From Pedobacter sp. ISL-64 (lineage in GTDB: Bacteria > Bacteroidota > Bacteroidia > Sphingobacteriales > Sphingobacteriaceae): DNA of 64,000 bases. Made by a program: the position numbers and the translations under genes. Below the pieces are notes generated by a model, which was given only the letters and a program-made list of their open reading frames with translations, was not told where the DNA came from and searched no databases. Location: positions 123,946-187,945 of the forward strand of contig NZ_JAGGPU010000010.1 of the NCBI RefSeq assembly GCF_018613605.1, read 5' to 3'. Every line of letters begins with the position of its first letter. Position 1 is the first letter of the stretch. Shown here piece after piece: positions 23,871-33,108 of the stretch.

Positions 23871-24509
23871 TTAAGCTTTCTTCCTAATCACAAACAAACC
23901 ATCTCGAACAGGTAATATCAGTTTCTCAACCCGTTCATCTGCAGCTATCTTGTCATTAAAACTAGTAATATTTCTGGTGTCTTTATCCTGTTTCTCCTGC
24001 AGTACTTTTCCACTCCATAATACATTATCCACAATGATAACCCCGCCTGGACGAACGCGATCAAAAATCATATCGTAATAAGTGCCATTATTTTTCTTGT
24101 CGGCATCGATAAAAACAATGTCGAAAACTTCGTCTAAACCCGCTATTGTGGTGGTGGCATCGCCTAAGATATAGTTGATCTGATCATTAAATGCAGATTG
24201 CGCAAAGTTGCGGCGCACCATATCTTCCAATTCCTCATTAATATCCAGCGTATACAACAGGCCATCTTTGGTTAAACCTTCAGCAAGGCATAAAGTAGCA
24301 TAACCGGTAAAAGTGCCGATTTCTAAAATTCTTTTAGGGGAAATCATTTTGCTCAGCATGCTCAAAACCCGGCCCTGATAGTGGCCAGATAACATGCGGG
24401 GCATTAAAACTTTAAGATTGGTTTCGCGGTCTATCTGTTGAAGCAATTCGCTTTCAGGTTCGCAATAGGCAATTAGTAAATCCTGTAAATCGTCGTTTAT
24501 TAGGCTCAT
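23871..24509 (-). CDS. Class I SAM-dependent O-methyltransferase
   Basis: About 212 residues, the size and pattern of the catechol/caffeoyl-CoA O-methyltransferase type (Methyltransf_3). Motif I is ILEIGTFTGYATLCLAEGL; the metal-site block is FDIVFIDADKKNNGTYYD, followed by GGVIIVDNVLWSGKV. Substrate unknown. The open frame reaches 24575, but that would overlap ruvX by 59 bp; ATG at 24509 (MSLINDDLQDL) leaves a 7-bp gap after the ruvX stop and is chosen. It is probably co-transcribed with ruvX. Confidence 0.93.
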   Translation of the reverse strand: MSLINDDLQDLLIAYCEPESELLQQIDRETNLKVLMPRMLSGHYQGRVLSMLSKMISPKRILEIGTFTGYATLCLAEGLTKDGLLYTLDINEELEDMVRRNFAQSAFNDQINYILGDATTTIAGLDEVFDIVFIDADKKNNGTYYDMIFDRVRPGGVIIVDNVLWSGKVLQEKQDKDTRNITSFNDKIAADERVEKLILPVRDGLFVIRKKA

Positions 24510-24516
24510 TTGTTGG

Positions 24517-24933
24517 TTATAAACGGTTACTTTCCATAAAATATTGTAAAATGATGGTTGCGGCAATGGTATCAACCCGATCTTTATCTCTTCTGTCCAT
24601 TTTTTTTAAGCCACTTTGCATAATGGCCTGATGGGCGAGTTTAGAGGTAAAGCGCTCATCAACCCAATGCCTTGGGATATCGGGGAACGATTTTTTTAGC
24701 AGTGTAGCAAAACCCTTTACATGTTGTGCCGAATCAGACGGAGAACCGTCCATCTGTTTAGGATCGCCAAGCACAAAAGCCTCAACCTGCTCGGTAAGCA
24801 TGTATTTTTTAATATATTCAATCACATCTTTTGGATGTACCGTATCCAGCCCCGTTGCAATAATCTGCAAAGGATCAGTTACCGCAATGCCGATACGTTT
24901 TGTTCCATAATCAAATGCGAGGATCCGTGCCAT
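24517..24933 (-). CDS. ruvX: Holliday junction resolvase RuvX (YqgF)
   Basis: 138 residues. The RNase-H-like core begins ARILAFDYGTKRIGIAVTD, with the first catalytic Asp at residue 8. Later blocks are FVLGDPKQMDGSPSD and VDERFTSKLAHQAI, and a final Asp lies in KDRVDTIAATIIL. The YqgF family is involved in 16S rRNA 5' maturation and possibly junction resolution. First gene of a two-gene unit with the O-methyltransferase. Confidence 0.95.
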   Translation of the reverse strand: MARILAFDYGTKRIGIAVTDPLQIIATGLDTVHPKDVIEYIKKYMLTEQVEAFVLGDPKQMDGSPSDSAQHVKGFATLLKKSFPDIPRHWVDERFTSKLAHQAIMQSGLKKMDRRDKDRVDTIAATIILQYFMESNRL

Positions 24934-25255
24934 AAAAATAGTTAAGCGTAAGGTGTTTGGCGCTGAGCGTTAACGCTGTTTAAAAAATTAAAAATCCAAA
25001 GGTAAGGTTTTTTACGAAATGGGTTTTTTGGGTAAAAAGCTTCTTCAGCAACAATCTAAACCCTATTGTAGCGGCATCCCCAAATTAGTTCAATTTGGGA
25101 TATAGCGGAAAGAGGGACCGAACCCAACCTAAGCATTACCGGAGCTTGCTTTTCTAATAAATAAAATGTCGATTTAATCTAAAAAATACAGATTCTGAAA
25201 CAAGTTCAGAATGATGAGGCTGTGAATATCATATCTATTTCTTATTTTGCACCAA
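24934..25255. other. Divergent intergenic region with hairpins
   Basis: About 322 bp between ruvX and holB. It contains a stem CCCAAATT/AATTTGGG at 25079-25099, a following GCGGAAAGAGGGACCGAACCC string similar to that near 13840, and a REP-like hairpin at 25192. The holB promoter may be the imperfect TATTTTG just before the start codon. No gene is seen. Confidence 0.5.
25192..25212. repeat. Short REP-like hairpin
   Basis: ATTCTGAA and TTCAGAAT pair around ACAAG. It is the same hairpin type, with the same loop, as at 13924. Confidence 0.6.
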
Positions 25256-26404
25256 ATGCAGTTTAAAGAAATCATCGGACAGGAAAGAGTGAAGCAACAA
25301 TTGGTGCAAACGGTTAAGGAAAACCGAATTAGCCATGCGCAACTATTTTTGTCGCCTGCTGGTTCTGGGGCTTTGCCAATGGCAATTGCTTACGCACAAT
25401 ACATCAATTGCCTTAATAAAGGCGAAAATGATAGCTGCGGCGTATGTTCGAGCTGTAGAAAATACGAACGTTTAATTCATCCCGACCTGCATTTCTCTTA
25501 TCCTTTTTTTGCCTCGGCAAGTGTAAAAACGGCTGTAGATGTATTGGAAGAATGGCGGGGCATGTTAATGCAGGATCCTTATTTCGATATGGATATCTGG
25601 CGTTCCAAACTCGATGCGGCGAATAAACAGGCCAATATTAACATAGCCGAATGCCACGATATTATTAAAAAACTAAGTTATAAAGCCTTCGAAGCCGAAA
25701 CAAAGGTTTTAATTATGTGGCTGCCCGAATATTTGGATAAAGCCGGAAATGCGCTGCTTAAATTAATTGAAGAGCCACCCGCAAATACTTTATTTATTTT
25801 AATTGCACAAAGCCAGGATCAGATTTTAACCACCATTTTATCCAGAACGCAAATTGTGAAAATCCCAAAACTTTCGTCAGAAGAGGTAACCGGATATTTA
25901 TTGAATGCGAAGGGATTAAGCGAGCACCAGTCTATTGATTACTCATTTTTGGCCGATGGAAATTTAATTGAGGCAAAAGCACTGGCTGCCGATACGCAAA
26001 GTGATAGTTCGGGTACATTTACGGCCTGGTTGAGGATGGGTTTTGGCAACAAAGTTCCCGATCTGATCGAATTTACCGACGAGACAGCGAAGTGGGGAAG
26101 AGAAAACCAGAAGAATTTTTTAAAATATGGCGTAAATTATTTACGCGAATGCTGTTTAATTTTAAGTGGTGCTGAAGAATTGGTGAAATTACCCCCCCTA
26201 ACCTTCGAAACGGCGAAAAAACTCAGTACACACGTACTTACCTTGCCTATGGCAGAGGCTATAATAGGCGAACTGGAAAAGGCACATTACCACATTGAAA
26301 GAAACGCAAACCCGAAAATTCTGTTTTTAGATGTATCTTTACAATTGGTAAAAATTATCAAGTTTAAAACGCTCCCCGCGGGGACTCAATATATATATAA
26401 TTAA
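25256..26404 (+). CDS. holB: DNA polymerase III subunit delta'
   Basis: About 382 residues, clamp-loader subunit. The N-terminus FKEIIGQERVKQQLVQTVKENRISHAQLF is typical. The zinc-binding Cys residues are C52, C61, C64 and C67 (CLNKGENDSCGVCSSCRKY). The P-loop position reads SPAGSGALPMA, lacking GKT, as expected for a delta' subunit that does not hydrolyse ATP. LLKLIEEPPANTLFILIAQ and TILSRTQIVKIP are conserved clamp-loader blocks. The frame extends to a TTG at 25247; the ATG at 25256 is chosen. ricT follows after 1 bp and gldH overlaps ricT, so the three form one operon. Confidence 0.93.
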   Translation: MQFKEIIGQERVKQQLVQTVKENRISHAQLFLSPAGSGALPMAIAYAQYINCLNKGENDSCGVCSSCRKYERLIHPDLHFSYPFFASASVKTAVDVLEEWRGMLMQDPYFDMDIWRSKLDAANKQANINIAECHDIIKKLSYKAFEAETKVLIMWLPEYLDKAGNALLKLIEEPPANTLFILIAQSQDQILTTILSRTQIVKIPKLSSEEVTGYLLNAKGLSEHQSIDYSFLADGNLIEAKALAADTQSDSSGTFTAWLRMGFGNKVPDLIEFTDETAKWGRENQKNFLKYGVNYLRECCLILSGAEELVKLPPLTFETAKKLSTHVLTLPMAEAIIGELEKAHYHIERNANPKILFLDVSLQLVKIIKFKTLPAGTQYIYN

Positions 26405-26405
26405 T

Positions 26406-27926
26406 ATGGGATGTGGAAGTTGTTCAACAGGTGGTGGTTGCACCCCTAATGGATGCAAAAGTAATGGCTCATGTGGCACCGGTGGTTGCCAAACAATGGA
26501 AGTTCACGATTGGCTATCTAATTTGGATATGCCTTCTAATTATAAACCTTTTCAGGTTACAGAAATCAAATTTAAAGGCTCACGCAAAGAGTTTTTCCTT
26601 AATAACGATAACATTTATCTCGAAATTGGAGAACTTGTTGCCGTTGAAGGACCAACTGGTGGTTTTGATGTGGGGCACGTTTCGCTTACGGGCGAATTGG
26701 TAAGGATCCAGATGAAACGTCGTAAAACGGCGCTCGATCAGGTAACCAAAAAAATCTACCGTAAGGCTACAGAAGCTGATGTAGAAAAATGGAATGCCGC
26801 TAAAGGGATGGAGTGGGAAACGATGCACAAAGCCCGTAAACTAGCCTTGGATCTTCGTTTACAGATGAAAATCAGTGATGTAGATTATCAGGCCGACAAA
26901 ACCAAAGCCACTTTCTTTTATACAGCAGATGGACGTGTGGATTTCCGTGAGCTCATTAAAAAAATGGCAGAGAGTTTCCGTATCAGGATTGAAATGCGCC
27001 AGATCGGGATGCGTCAGGAAGCTGGCCGTTTAGGCGGAATTGGCTCCTGCGGTAGAGAATTATGCTGCTCCACCTGGTTAACCAACTTCAAAACCGTATC
27101 TACTGCTGCGGCGCGTTATCAAAATTTATCACTAAATACTTTAAAGCTTGCAGGGCAATGCGGTAAATTAAAATGCTGTTTAAATTATGAGCTAGATACC
27201 TATTTGGACGCTTTAAAAGATATTCCCGATAGAATTGAAAACCTTGATACTGAGGCTGGTTATGCCCGTCATCAAAAAACAGACATTTTCAAAAAAATCA
27301 TGTGGTTCAGTTACCAGGGTGATGAAAACTGGATTCCTGTTAAAGCTGCGCGTGTAAAAGAGATCATGGCAATGAACAAGGCGGGCAAAAAAGCGCCTAA
27401 CTTAAAAGAAGAGGCCGTTCAGATTGCTGCGCCAGTTGTAGTAGAAAAACCTTTCGATTATGAAAATGTAGTTGGTCAGGATAGTTTAACCCGTTTAGAT
27501 GAACGCTCGAGAGGTAAAAACAGCCAGAACAAAAACAATAATCAGAAAAACAGCCGCAACAACAACCAAAATAAAAGAGAAAGAATTCCTGGCGGAGAGA
27601 AAAATGCAGTCCCTAATAATAGAACTCAGCAACCTCAACAGGGTGCGCAGAAAGCTCAACAAGGCGGCAAACAACAGCCTAATGGACCAAAGCTACAACA
27701 GGTAGTGCCTAAACCACAGCATGTTAATGGGCCAAAACCTCAAAACAATAAGCCAAAACAACAGCAGCCACAAGCACAAAAGCCTGTAGTAAAAGCTGAA
27801 GGAAATGTAGCGGCCGAGGGTGTTAAGCCAGAACAGAGCAAAAATAAAAACAGGAATAACCGTAGGAAAAACAATAACCGCCGAAACAATAATAATGGCT
27901 CAGAAAATAAACCTGCTGCTGAATAA
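26406..27926 (+). CDS. ricT: RicT/PSP1 family protein with Cys-rich start and low-complexity tail
   Basis: 506 residues. The PSP1 core (about 60-330) has the RicT cysteines in SCGRELCCSTWL and GQCGKLKCCLNYELDTY. In Bacillus, RicT is part of the RicAFT iron-sulfur complex acting with RNase Y; ricA and ricF are not seen here. The first 28 residues hold six Cys (3, 6, 12, 17, 23, 28) in a Gly/Ser background, a possible extra metal site. The last roughly 140 residues are rich in Asn, Gln, Lys and Pro and look disordered, perhaps RNA-binding. It starts 1 bp after holB. Confidence 0.9.
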   Translation: MGCGSCSTGGGCTPNGCKSNGSCGTGGCQTMEVHDWLSNLDMPSNYKPFQVTEIKFKGSRKEFFLNNDNIYLEIGELVAVEGPTGGFDVGHVSLTGELVRIQMKRRKTALDQVTKKIYRKATEADVEKWNAAKGMEWETMHKARKLALDLRLQMKISDVDYQADKTKATFFYTADGRVDFRELIKKMAESFRIRIEMRQIGMRQEAGRLGGIGSCGRELCCSTWLTNFKTVSTAAARYQNLSLNTLKLAGQCGKLKCCLNYELDTYLDALKDIPDRIENLDTEAGYARHQKTDIFKKIMWFSYQGDENWIPVKAARVKEIMAMNKAGKKAPNLKEEAVQIAAPVVVEKPFDYENVVGQDSLTRLDERSRGKNSQNKNNNQKNSRNNNQNKRERIPGGEKNAVPNNRTQQPQQGAQKAQQGGKQQPNGPKLQQVVPKPQHVNGPKPQNNKPKQQQPQAQKPVVKAEGNVAAEGVKPEQSKNKNRNNRRKNNNRRNNNNGSENKPAAE

Positions 27927-28386
27927 AAAGCAAATAATTTTGCTTGGCTTTTTATTCATTACTTCGCTATTTGTTGGTTGTACACCCAGCGTAATTGATA
28001 GTAATGTAGAAATTGCCAACCGCAGGTGGACCTACCGTAACCATATTTCTACACCGTTTGAGGTTAAGGATAATACTAAGGCCTACAACATTTATTTTAA
28101 GGTTAGACATACCGCCGATTATAAATATGCCAATATTTTTATCCTTGCCCATTTTAAAGATGGCAAGAAGATGATAACCCGGCGTTATCAATACAAACTC
28201 GCCAAAAATGATGGCGAATGGTTGGGCAGTGGTTCCGGGAATGTATTTAGTTATACCCTGCCGATGTTAACCAACCATCATTTTCCCCGAAATGGTAAGT
28301 TTGAGATCGAAATCGAGCAGAATATGCGCGATAACCCACTTTTAGAAGTAAGTGATGTTGGTTTATTGATTGAAGAGGCAAGATAA
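27895..28386 (+). CDS. gldH: Gliding motility lipoprotein GldH
   Basis: 163 residues. The lipoprotein signal ends FITSLFVGC, with Cys29. The body matches GldH (RRWTYRNHISTPFEVKDNTKAYNIYFKVRHTADYKYANIFI, LTNHHFPRNGKFEIEIEQNMRDNPLLEVSDVGL). GldH is needed for gliding in Flavobacterium and supports the type IX secretion/gliding machinery. The chosen ATG overlaps the end of ricT by 32 bp; a longer open frame from 27820 only adds out-of-frame ricT sequence. The order holB-ricT-gldH is conserved in many Bacteroidota. Confidence 0.93.
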   Translation: MAQKINLLLNKKQIILLGFLFITSLFVGCTPSVIDSNVEIANRRWTYRNHISTPFEVKDNTKAYNIYFKVRHTADYKYANIFILAHFKDGKKMITRRYQYKLAKNDGEWLGSGSGNVFSYTLPMLTNHHFPRNGKFEIEIEQNMRDNPLLEVSDVGLLIEEAR

Positions 28387-28541
28387 GTTTTGTTTTCACT
28401 TAGCATCTTATTGATTATTTAACCCATTGTCCTTATTTATTTGCCTTTGACTGGGTTTTTCGAAATTTTATTTGGAAAAATTAGATCTCGCACTAAATCT
28501 TTGTAATAAAATTGTTATTATTGTTTATAAACCTATGAACT

Positions 28542-31400
28542 ATGATACGAATTTTACTCAAAAACATCCTACCCCTTCTCCTCATTTTAATTTCTCCTCA
28601 ATTATTTGCCCAAGGCTTAAAGGGTAAGGTTACTGATTCTGCCGGCTTGGCTATCCCAGGTGCTACCGTTCAGGTAGTTGGCTCAAAAATTGGAACATCA
28701 TCTGATGGAAATGGGCTCTATGCCTTAAAATTTCCTTCACCCGGGGCTTATAAAGTGAGGATTTCTTTTACAGGCTACCAAACGGCCGAAGTAGCAGTTC
28801 AGATCGATAATGCCGTAAAAACGATGGATTTTGCATTGCAGGATGCGAAAGAACTGTTAAGTGATGTAGTTGTGGTTGGATCAAGGTCAACGCCAAGAAC
28901 GAACATCGAAAGTGTGGTTCCTGTTGATCTGATTTCTACAAAAGACGTTAAAGTATTTGCGCAAACAGATTTAACGCAGATTTTAAACTTTGTAGCGCCA
29001 TCTTTTAGCTCTAACCGGCAAACCGTTGCTGATGGAACCGATCACATCGATCCTGCATCTTTACGTGGTTTAGGACCAGATCAGGTTTTGGTGCTGGTAA
29101 ACGGAAAACGTAGGCATACTACAGCACTGGTAAACATTAATGGTACTTTCGGGCGGGGTTCTGTCGGAACCGATTTAAACTCCATCCCGGTTTCGGCAAT
29201 AGAACGCATAGAGGTGCTACGTGATGGTGCTGCAGCGCAGTACGGTTCGGATGCCATTGCAGGGGTGATCAACATTGTGTTAAAAAAGGTAACACCGTAT
29301 AGTTTTTCTACCTCTTTCGGTCAGTCTTCATCAAGTGCTTTAGGGCGCGATTTTAGCGATGGCAGAACCTTCCAGGTTGATTTTAGCAAAGGATGGGCAT
29401 TTAAAAATGATAAAGGTTTCATCAATTTTGCGGCACAGTACCTCCAAAGAGGCTATACAAACAGGGGTGGCTTAGATACCCGTCCGTTATTATATTCTGC
29501 TAACCCAACTAAAGGTTCAACAGAAACTGAGGCAGATTTTCAAGCCCGTTTTGCAAGCTTAAAGGCTGCTGATGATGCAAGGGCAAGAGCAAACGGCTTG
29601 GATAGAAACAACATGCGTGTGGGTAACTCCGATTCGAAAAACGGTGGTGGTTTTTTAAACGGACAGTTTAATTTTGGTAAAACCACTCAATTGTACTATG
29701 CAGCTGGCTTTACCCATAAAACCGGAAGTGCCGCGGGGTTTTATCGCCTGCCGACACAAACAACACAGATTGATTTATCCATCTATCCTAATGGATTTTT
29801 GCCTTTCATCGATACCAAGATTAATGATTATTCATTCTCAGCCGGGTTGAGGGGTAAGATAGGCGCTTGGGATTACGACCTAAGTAATACAAGTGGAGAA
29901 AATACCATTGAGTTTAATATTGACAACACGGTAAATGCCTCATTACCAACAGGCACTAGTCCTACTTCGTTTTATGCAGGAGAATTGCTGTTCAGACAAA
30001 ACACCAGTAATCTTGATTTAAGCAAAAAGCACACTTTTGACGGTGGATTTTTAACCTCATTAAATACGGCATTTGGTGCTGAATTCAGGATAGATAATTA
30101 CCAGATCAAAGAAGGTGAGCTTTTGTCCTACTCAAATGGTGGAAGATTGATCGGGACATCCCCTACGGCATCAGGTGCGCAGGTATTCCCAGGCTTTAAA
30201 CCGAGCAACGCATTAGATAAATCGAGGCACAATGTTGGTGCTTATGCCGATCTTGAAGCCGAGTTTGGGCCCCGGGTAACTTTAGGGGCTGCGGGCCGTT
30301 ACGAAAATTATAGTGATTTCGGTTCTAACTTCTCGTATAAATTTACGGGTAAGGTTAAGCTTTTTAGTGATGTTTCGCTGCGTGGAGCTTATTCCACAGG
30401 ATTTAGGGCACCATCTTTACACCAACAATATTTTAATAATGAGAGTACACAGTTTGTAGGCACCAATGCAACGCAGGTTTTAACTGTAAATAATGCAAAT
30501 CCTATTGTGTCCCAATTTGGTGTAGGCGCATTAAAACCTGAAATTTCTAAATCGGGAAGTTTAGGTTTAGCAGGCAAAATCGCCAAAACCTTTACTTTTA
30601 CCATCGATGCTTATAACATTGATATCAGCGACCGTATTGTTTTCTCCAGCCAGTATGCCCGCGAACGTTCTGGTGGTGTTTTAGTGCCAACCGGCGTGGT
30701 GAATCAGATTTTAAATACGGTAGATCCAGCGGCACAAATTAACAGTGTACAGTTTTTTACCAACGCCATTACCACCAATACCGCAGGTATCGATGTTGTT
30801 TTAACCAATAAGTTCAATTTGGGTGCAAAAAGCAGCTTAATTTTAAGTGTTGCCGGAAATGTAAACAAAACCGTGGTGAGAAGTATTCAGGGTTCTGATA
30901 AAATTGAAAGTGATCCTACATTAAAGGCTAAACTTTTCGATCGTTTGGAGCGCTCCCGTTTCGAAAGTTCAGTGCCTAAAAACAAACTAAATATTACCGC
31001 AACTTATAATGTAAATAAACTATCGTTTGTGGCAAGAACAGTTCGTTTTGGCGAGGTTACCTATTTAAATGCTATCGATCCCAATGTTGCTGCCAATGGT
31101 TTGCCTACGCAATTGGATCAAACTTTTGCGCCAAAATGGATAACTGATTTCTCGGTAAGTTATACAGCAAATAAAACCTGGTCGGTTACTGTTGGGGCCA
31201 ATAATATTTTTGATGTTTACCCTGATAAATTATATATCGATCCGCGTAATAATGAAAATAATTTGAGCGGAAACGCTGCGGGCAATTATTCAGGGGGATT
31301 AGACAATACCTCGAATGGGAGGTTCTTGTACTCAAGAGCTGTTAGCCAGTTTGGTTTTAGCGGTAGGTATGTGTATGGCAAAATTGCCTGTACATTTTAA
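28542..31400 (+). CDS. TonB-dependent receptor with carboxypeptidase-like N-terminal domain
   Basis: 952 residues, outer-membrane active transporter. Signal peptide MIRILLKNILPLLLILISPQLFAQ. A CarboxypepD_reg-like domain (about 25-110) is followed by the plug (LTQILNFVAPSFSSN, SLRGLGPDQVLVLVNGKRRH, IERIEVLRDGAAAQYGSDAIAGVINIVLKK) and the 22-strand barrel. It is not of SusC type: there is no SusD partner and the TonB-box region reads LLSDVVVVGSRS. Substrate unknown, possibly an iron complex or cofactor. Single gene, ended by a strong terminator. Confidence 0.93.
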   Translation: MIRILLKNILPLLLILISPQLFAQGLKGKVTDSAGLAIPGATVQVVGSKIGTSSDGNGLYALKFPSPGAYKVRISFTGYQTAEVAVQIDNAVKTMDFALQDAKELLSDVVVVGSRSTPRTNIESVVPVDLISTKDVKVFAQTDLTQILNFVAPSFSSNRQTVADGTDHIDPASLRGLGPDQVLVLVNGKRRHTTALVNINGTFGRGSVGTDLNSIPVSAIERIEVLRDGAAAQYGSDAIAGVINIVLKKVTPYSFSTSFGQSSSSALGRDFSDGRTFQVDFSKGWAFKNDKGFINFAAQYLQRGYTNRGGLDTRPLLYSANPTKGSTETEADFQARFASLKAADDARARANGLDRNNMRVGNSDSKNGGGFLNGQFNFGKTTQLYYAAGFTHKTGSAAGFYRLPTQTTQIDLSIYPNGFLPFIDTKINDYSFSAGLRGKIGAWDYDLSNTSGENTIEFNIDNTVNASLPTGTSPTSFYAGELLFRQNTSNLDLSKKHTFDGGFLTSLNTAFGAEFRIDNYQIKEGELLSYSNGGRLIGTSPTASGAQVFPGFKPSNALDKSRHNVGAYADLEAEFGPRVTLGAAGRYENYSDFGSNFSYKFTGKVKLFSDVSLRGAYSTGFRAPSLHQQYFNNESTQFVGTNATQVLTVNNANPIVSQFGVGALKPEISKSGSLGLAGKIAKTFTFTIDAYNIDISDRIVFSSQYARERSGGVLVPTGVVNQILNTVDPAAQINSVQFFTNAITTNTAGIDVVLTNKFNLGAKSSLILSVAGNVNKTVVRSIQGSDKIESDPTLKAKLFDRLERSRFESSVPKNKLNITATYNVNKLSFVARTVRFGEVTYLNAIDPNVAANGLPTQLDQTFAPKWITDFSVSYTANKTWSVTVGANNIFDVYPDKLYIDPRNNENNLSGNAAGNYSGGLDNTSNGRFLYSRAVSQFGFSGRYVYGKIACTF

Positions 31401-31415
31401 AGAAATTTAAAAAAG

Positions 31416-31450
31416 AAAAGCGTCCAGATTTTAAATCGGGGCGCTTTTTT
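31416..31450 (+). terminator. Terminator of the TonB-dependent receptor gene
   Basis: AAAAGCGTCC and GGGGCGCTTTTTT pair around ATTTTAAATC-type loop sequence, 16 bp after the stop codon and followed by a T run. Confidence 0.9.
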
Positions 31451-31502
31451 GGTTTTACGCCCTAAGGTAATGCCATTCACTTAGGGAGAAATAATAAAAC
31501 GT

Positions 31503-31582
31503 TGTCATCCTGAGCCTGTCGAAGGACAAATGTTTTATTTATTTCGAAAATTAAGAGGTCTTCGACAAGCTCAGACTGACAG
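31503..31582. repeat. REP-like palindrome between convergent genes
   Basis: TGTCATCCTGAGCCTGTCGAAG is mirrored by CTTCGACAAGCTCAGACTGACA with few mismatches. It lies between the TonB-dependent receptor and murF, 50-120 bp beyond the first terminator. Confidence 0.75.
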
Positions 31583-31625
31583 CAGAATGTTTAAGTTATC
31601 GATACTGCTCTTCGCGGATTTGAAA

Positions 31626-32927
31626 CTACAGATACTGTAACAAACTTTCCAGTTTCATTCCTCTTGATCCTTTTAACAATACCAAATGATCCTGTACCGG
31701 GTTTTCCTGTAAATATGCGGCTGCTTCGGCCGGGCTTTCGAAAAATATTCCCTTAAAATTGTCTTTAAATGAATAGAAATCCTTCCCGATAAAAATTAGC
31801 TGATCTAAACCACTTTCATTTGCCTGTTTCGCAATGAGTTCATGCTGTTCATGAGATTCTGGTCCAAGCTCAAACATATCACCCAAAATAGCAGTCTTTT
31901 TATCGGCCGATAATACTGCAATATTTTTCAGTGCAGCGGTCATGCTGCTTGGGTTTGCATTATAAAAATCGCAGATTACCGTATTCTTTTCTGTTTTGGT
32001 TAATTGAGAACGGTTATTTTTTGGCTGATAATTAGATAAACCGGAATTGATTTCATCCGGAGTCATATCAAAGAAATCGCCAATACAGATTGCAGCAAGA
32101 ATGTTTTCGAAATTATAACTACCTGTTAAATTGGTTTTAACAGAAGAAGAAACCTCGTGGTTAGTCCAATCTACCTCAATAAAAGGGTCGCTGCTTTTTA
32201 ATTTACCTTTAATGGTATTGCCATTTTCTGTTCCATAATAAATCAGTTTGTTTAAACCTGCGGCAGTGCTCATTTCAAGCAAGTATGGATTGTCTCTATT
32301 GATAAAAGTATAACCATGGGTTTCTTTTAAATAGGCATAAAGTTCTGCTTTGCCCTTTTTTACCCCTTCAAATCCGCCGAATCCATCTAAGTGTGCCATG
32401 CCAACATTGGTAATAATGCCATGTGTGGGCTGAGCAATGGTACAAAGCAGTTCTATTTCCTTCTGATGGTTTGCTCCCATTTCGATTACCGCAATCTGCA
32501 CCTCACCAGTGATGGACAAGATAGATAACGGAACACCAATGTGATTGTTTAAATTGCCGAATGTGGCAAAGGTTTTGTATCGTTCTGCTAAAACAGCATT
32601 TACCAATTCTTTGCTGGTTGTTTTCCCATTACTGCCCGTTAAACCGATTACCGGGATATTTAATTGTTTGCGGTGATAACGTGCCAGATCCTGCAGAGTG
32701 CTTAATACATCGTCAACCAATAGGCATTGACTATTTTTGGCATACTTTTCTTCATCTACAACTGCATAAGCAGCGCCTTTTTCAATAGCTTGAGCAGCAA
32801 ATTCGTTGGCATTAAAAAGATCTCCCTTAAGCGCAAAAAAGATACAACCCGGGCTAATGTTTCTGGTATCGGTAGAAATAATATTATGCTGTAAGTAATG
32901 CTGATAAAGGGTTTCTGTATTTGTCAT
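31626..32927 (-). CDS. murF: UDP-N-acetylmuramoyl-tripeptide--D-alanyl-D-alanine ligase
   Basis: 433 residues. Adds D-Ala-D-Ala to the UDP-MurNAc tripeptide in the cytoplasm. N-terminal substrate domain with STDTRNISPGCIFFALKG. P-loop G95LTGSNGKTT104. Mur-ligase blocks are AVIEMGANHQKEIELLC, TNVGMAHLDGFGG and the C-terminal DFYNANPSSMTAAL. Normal length. It is away from any mur/dcw cluster in this window, as is often seen in Bacteroidota. Confidence 0.96.
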   Translation of the reverse strand: MTNTETLYQHYLQHNIISTDTRNISPGCIFFALKGDLFNANEFAAQAIEKGAAYAVVDEEKYAKNSQCLLVDDVLSTLQDLARYHRKQLNIPVIGLTGSNGKTTSKELVNAVLAERYKTFATFGNLNNHIGVPLSILSITGEVQIAVIEMGANHQKEIELLCTIAQPTHGIITNVGMAHLDGFGGFEGVKKGKAELYAYLKETHGYTFINRDNPYLLEMSTAAGLNKLIYYGTENGNTIKGKLKSSDPFIEVDWTNHEVSSSVKTNLTGSYNFENILAAICIGDFFDMTPDEINSGLSNYQPKNNRSQLTKTEKNTVICDFYNANPSSMTAALKNIAVLSADKKTAILGDMFELGPESHEQHELIAKQANESGLDQLIFIGKDFYSFKDNFKGIFFESPAEAAAYLQENPVQDHLVLLKGSRGMKLESLLQYL

Positions 32928-33083
32928 TTTAAATAGATTGCGAAGGTAAAATTACGAATCAAGCCCAAATAAAACACTCTTTTTCCAATCTTCACTATTT
33001 CTTCATCAATTTCCTTCAGAAAGACTCTACATTCATTGCTGAATAAACGAATTGCGGCAGTTTTTGAGCATTGCTTTTCGATC

Positions 33084-33108
33084 ATTATTAACTAAACTAA
33101 TTTAAATC
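33084..33108 (+). repeat. Conserved leader before SusC gene 1
   Basis: ATTATTAACTAAACTAATTT stands immediately before the ATG. Near-identical leaders precede the SusC starts at 40664, 46920 and 52422 and the decayed start at 52021. No Shine-Dalgarno sequence is present. Confidence 0.65.

Noticed and set aside
25247..25255. TTG start for holB
   Set aside because: Overlaps the likely -7 sequence; the ATG at 25256 gives the usual N-terminus.
27499..27705. Alternative frame in the ricT tail
   Set aside because: Arises from the repetitive Asn/Lys/Gln codons of the tail.
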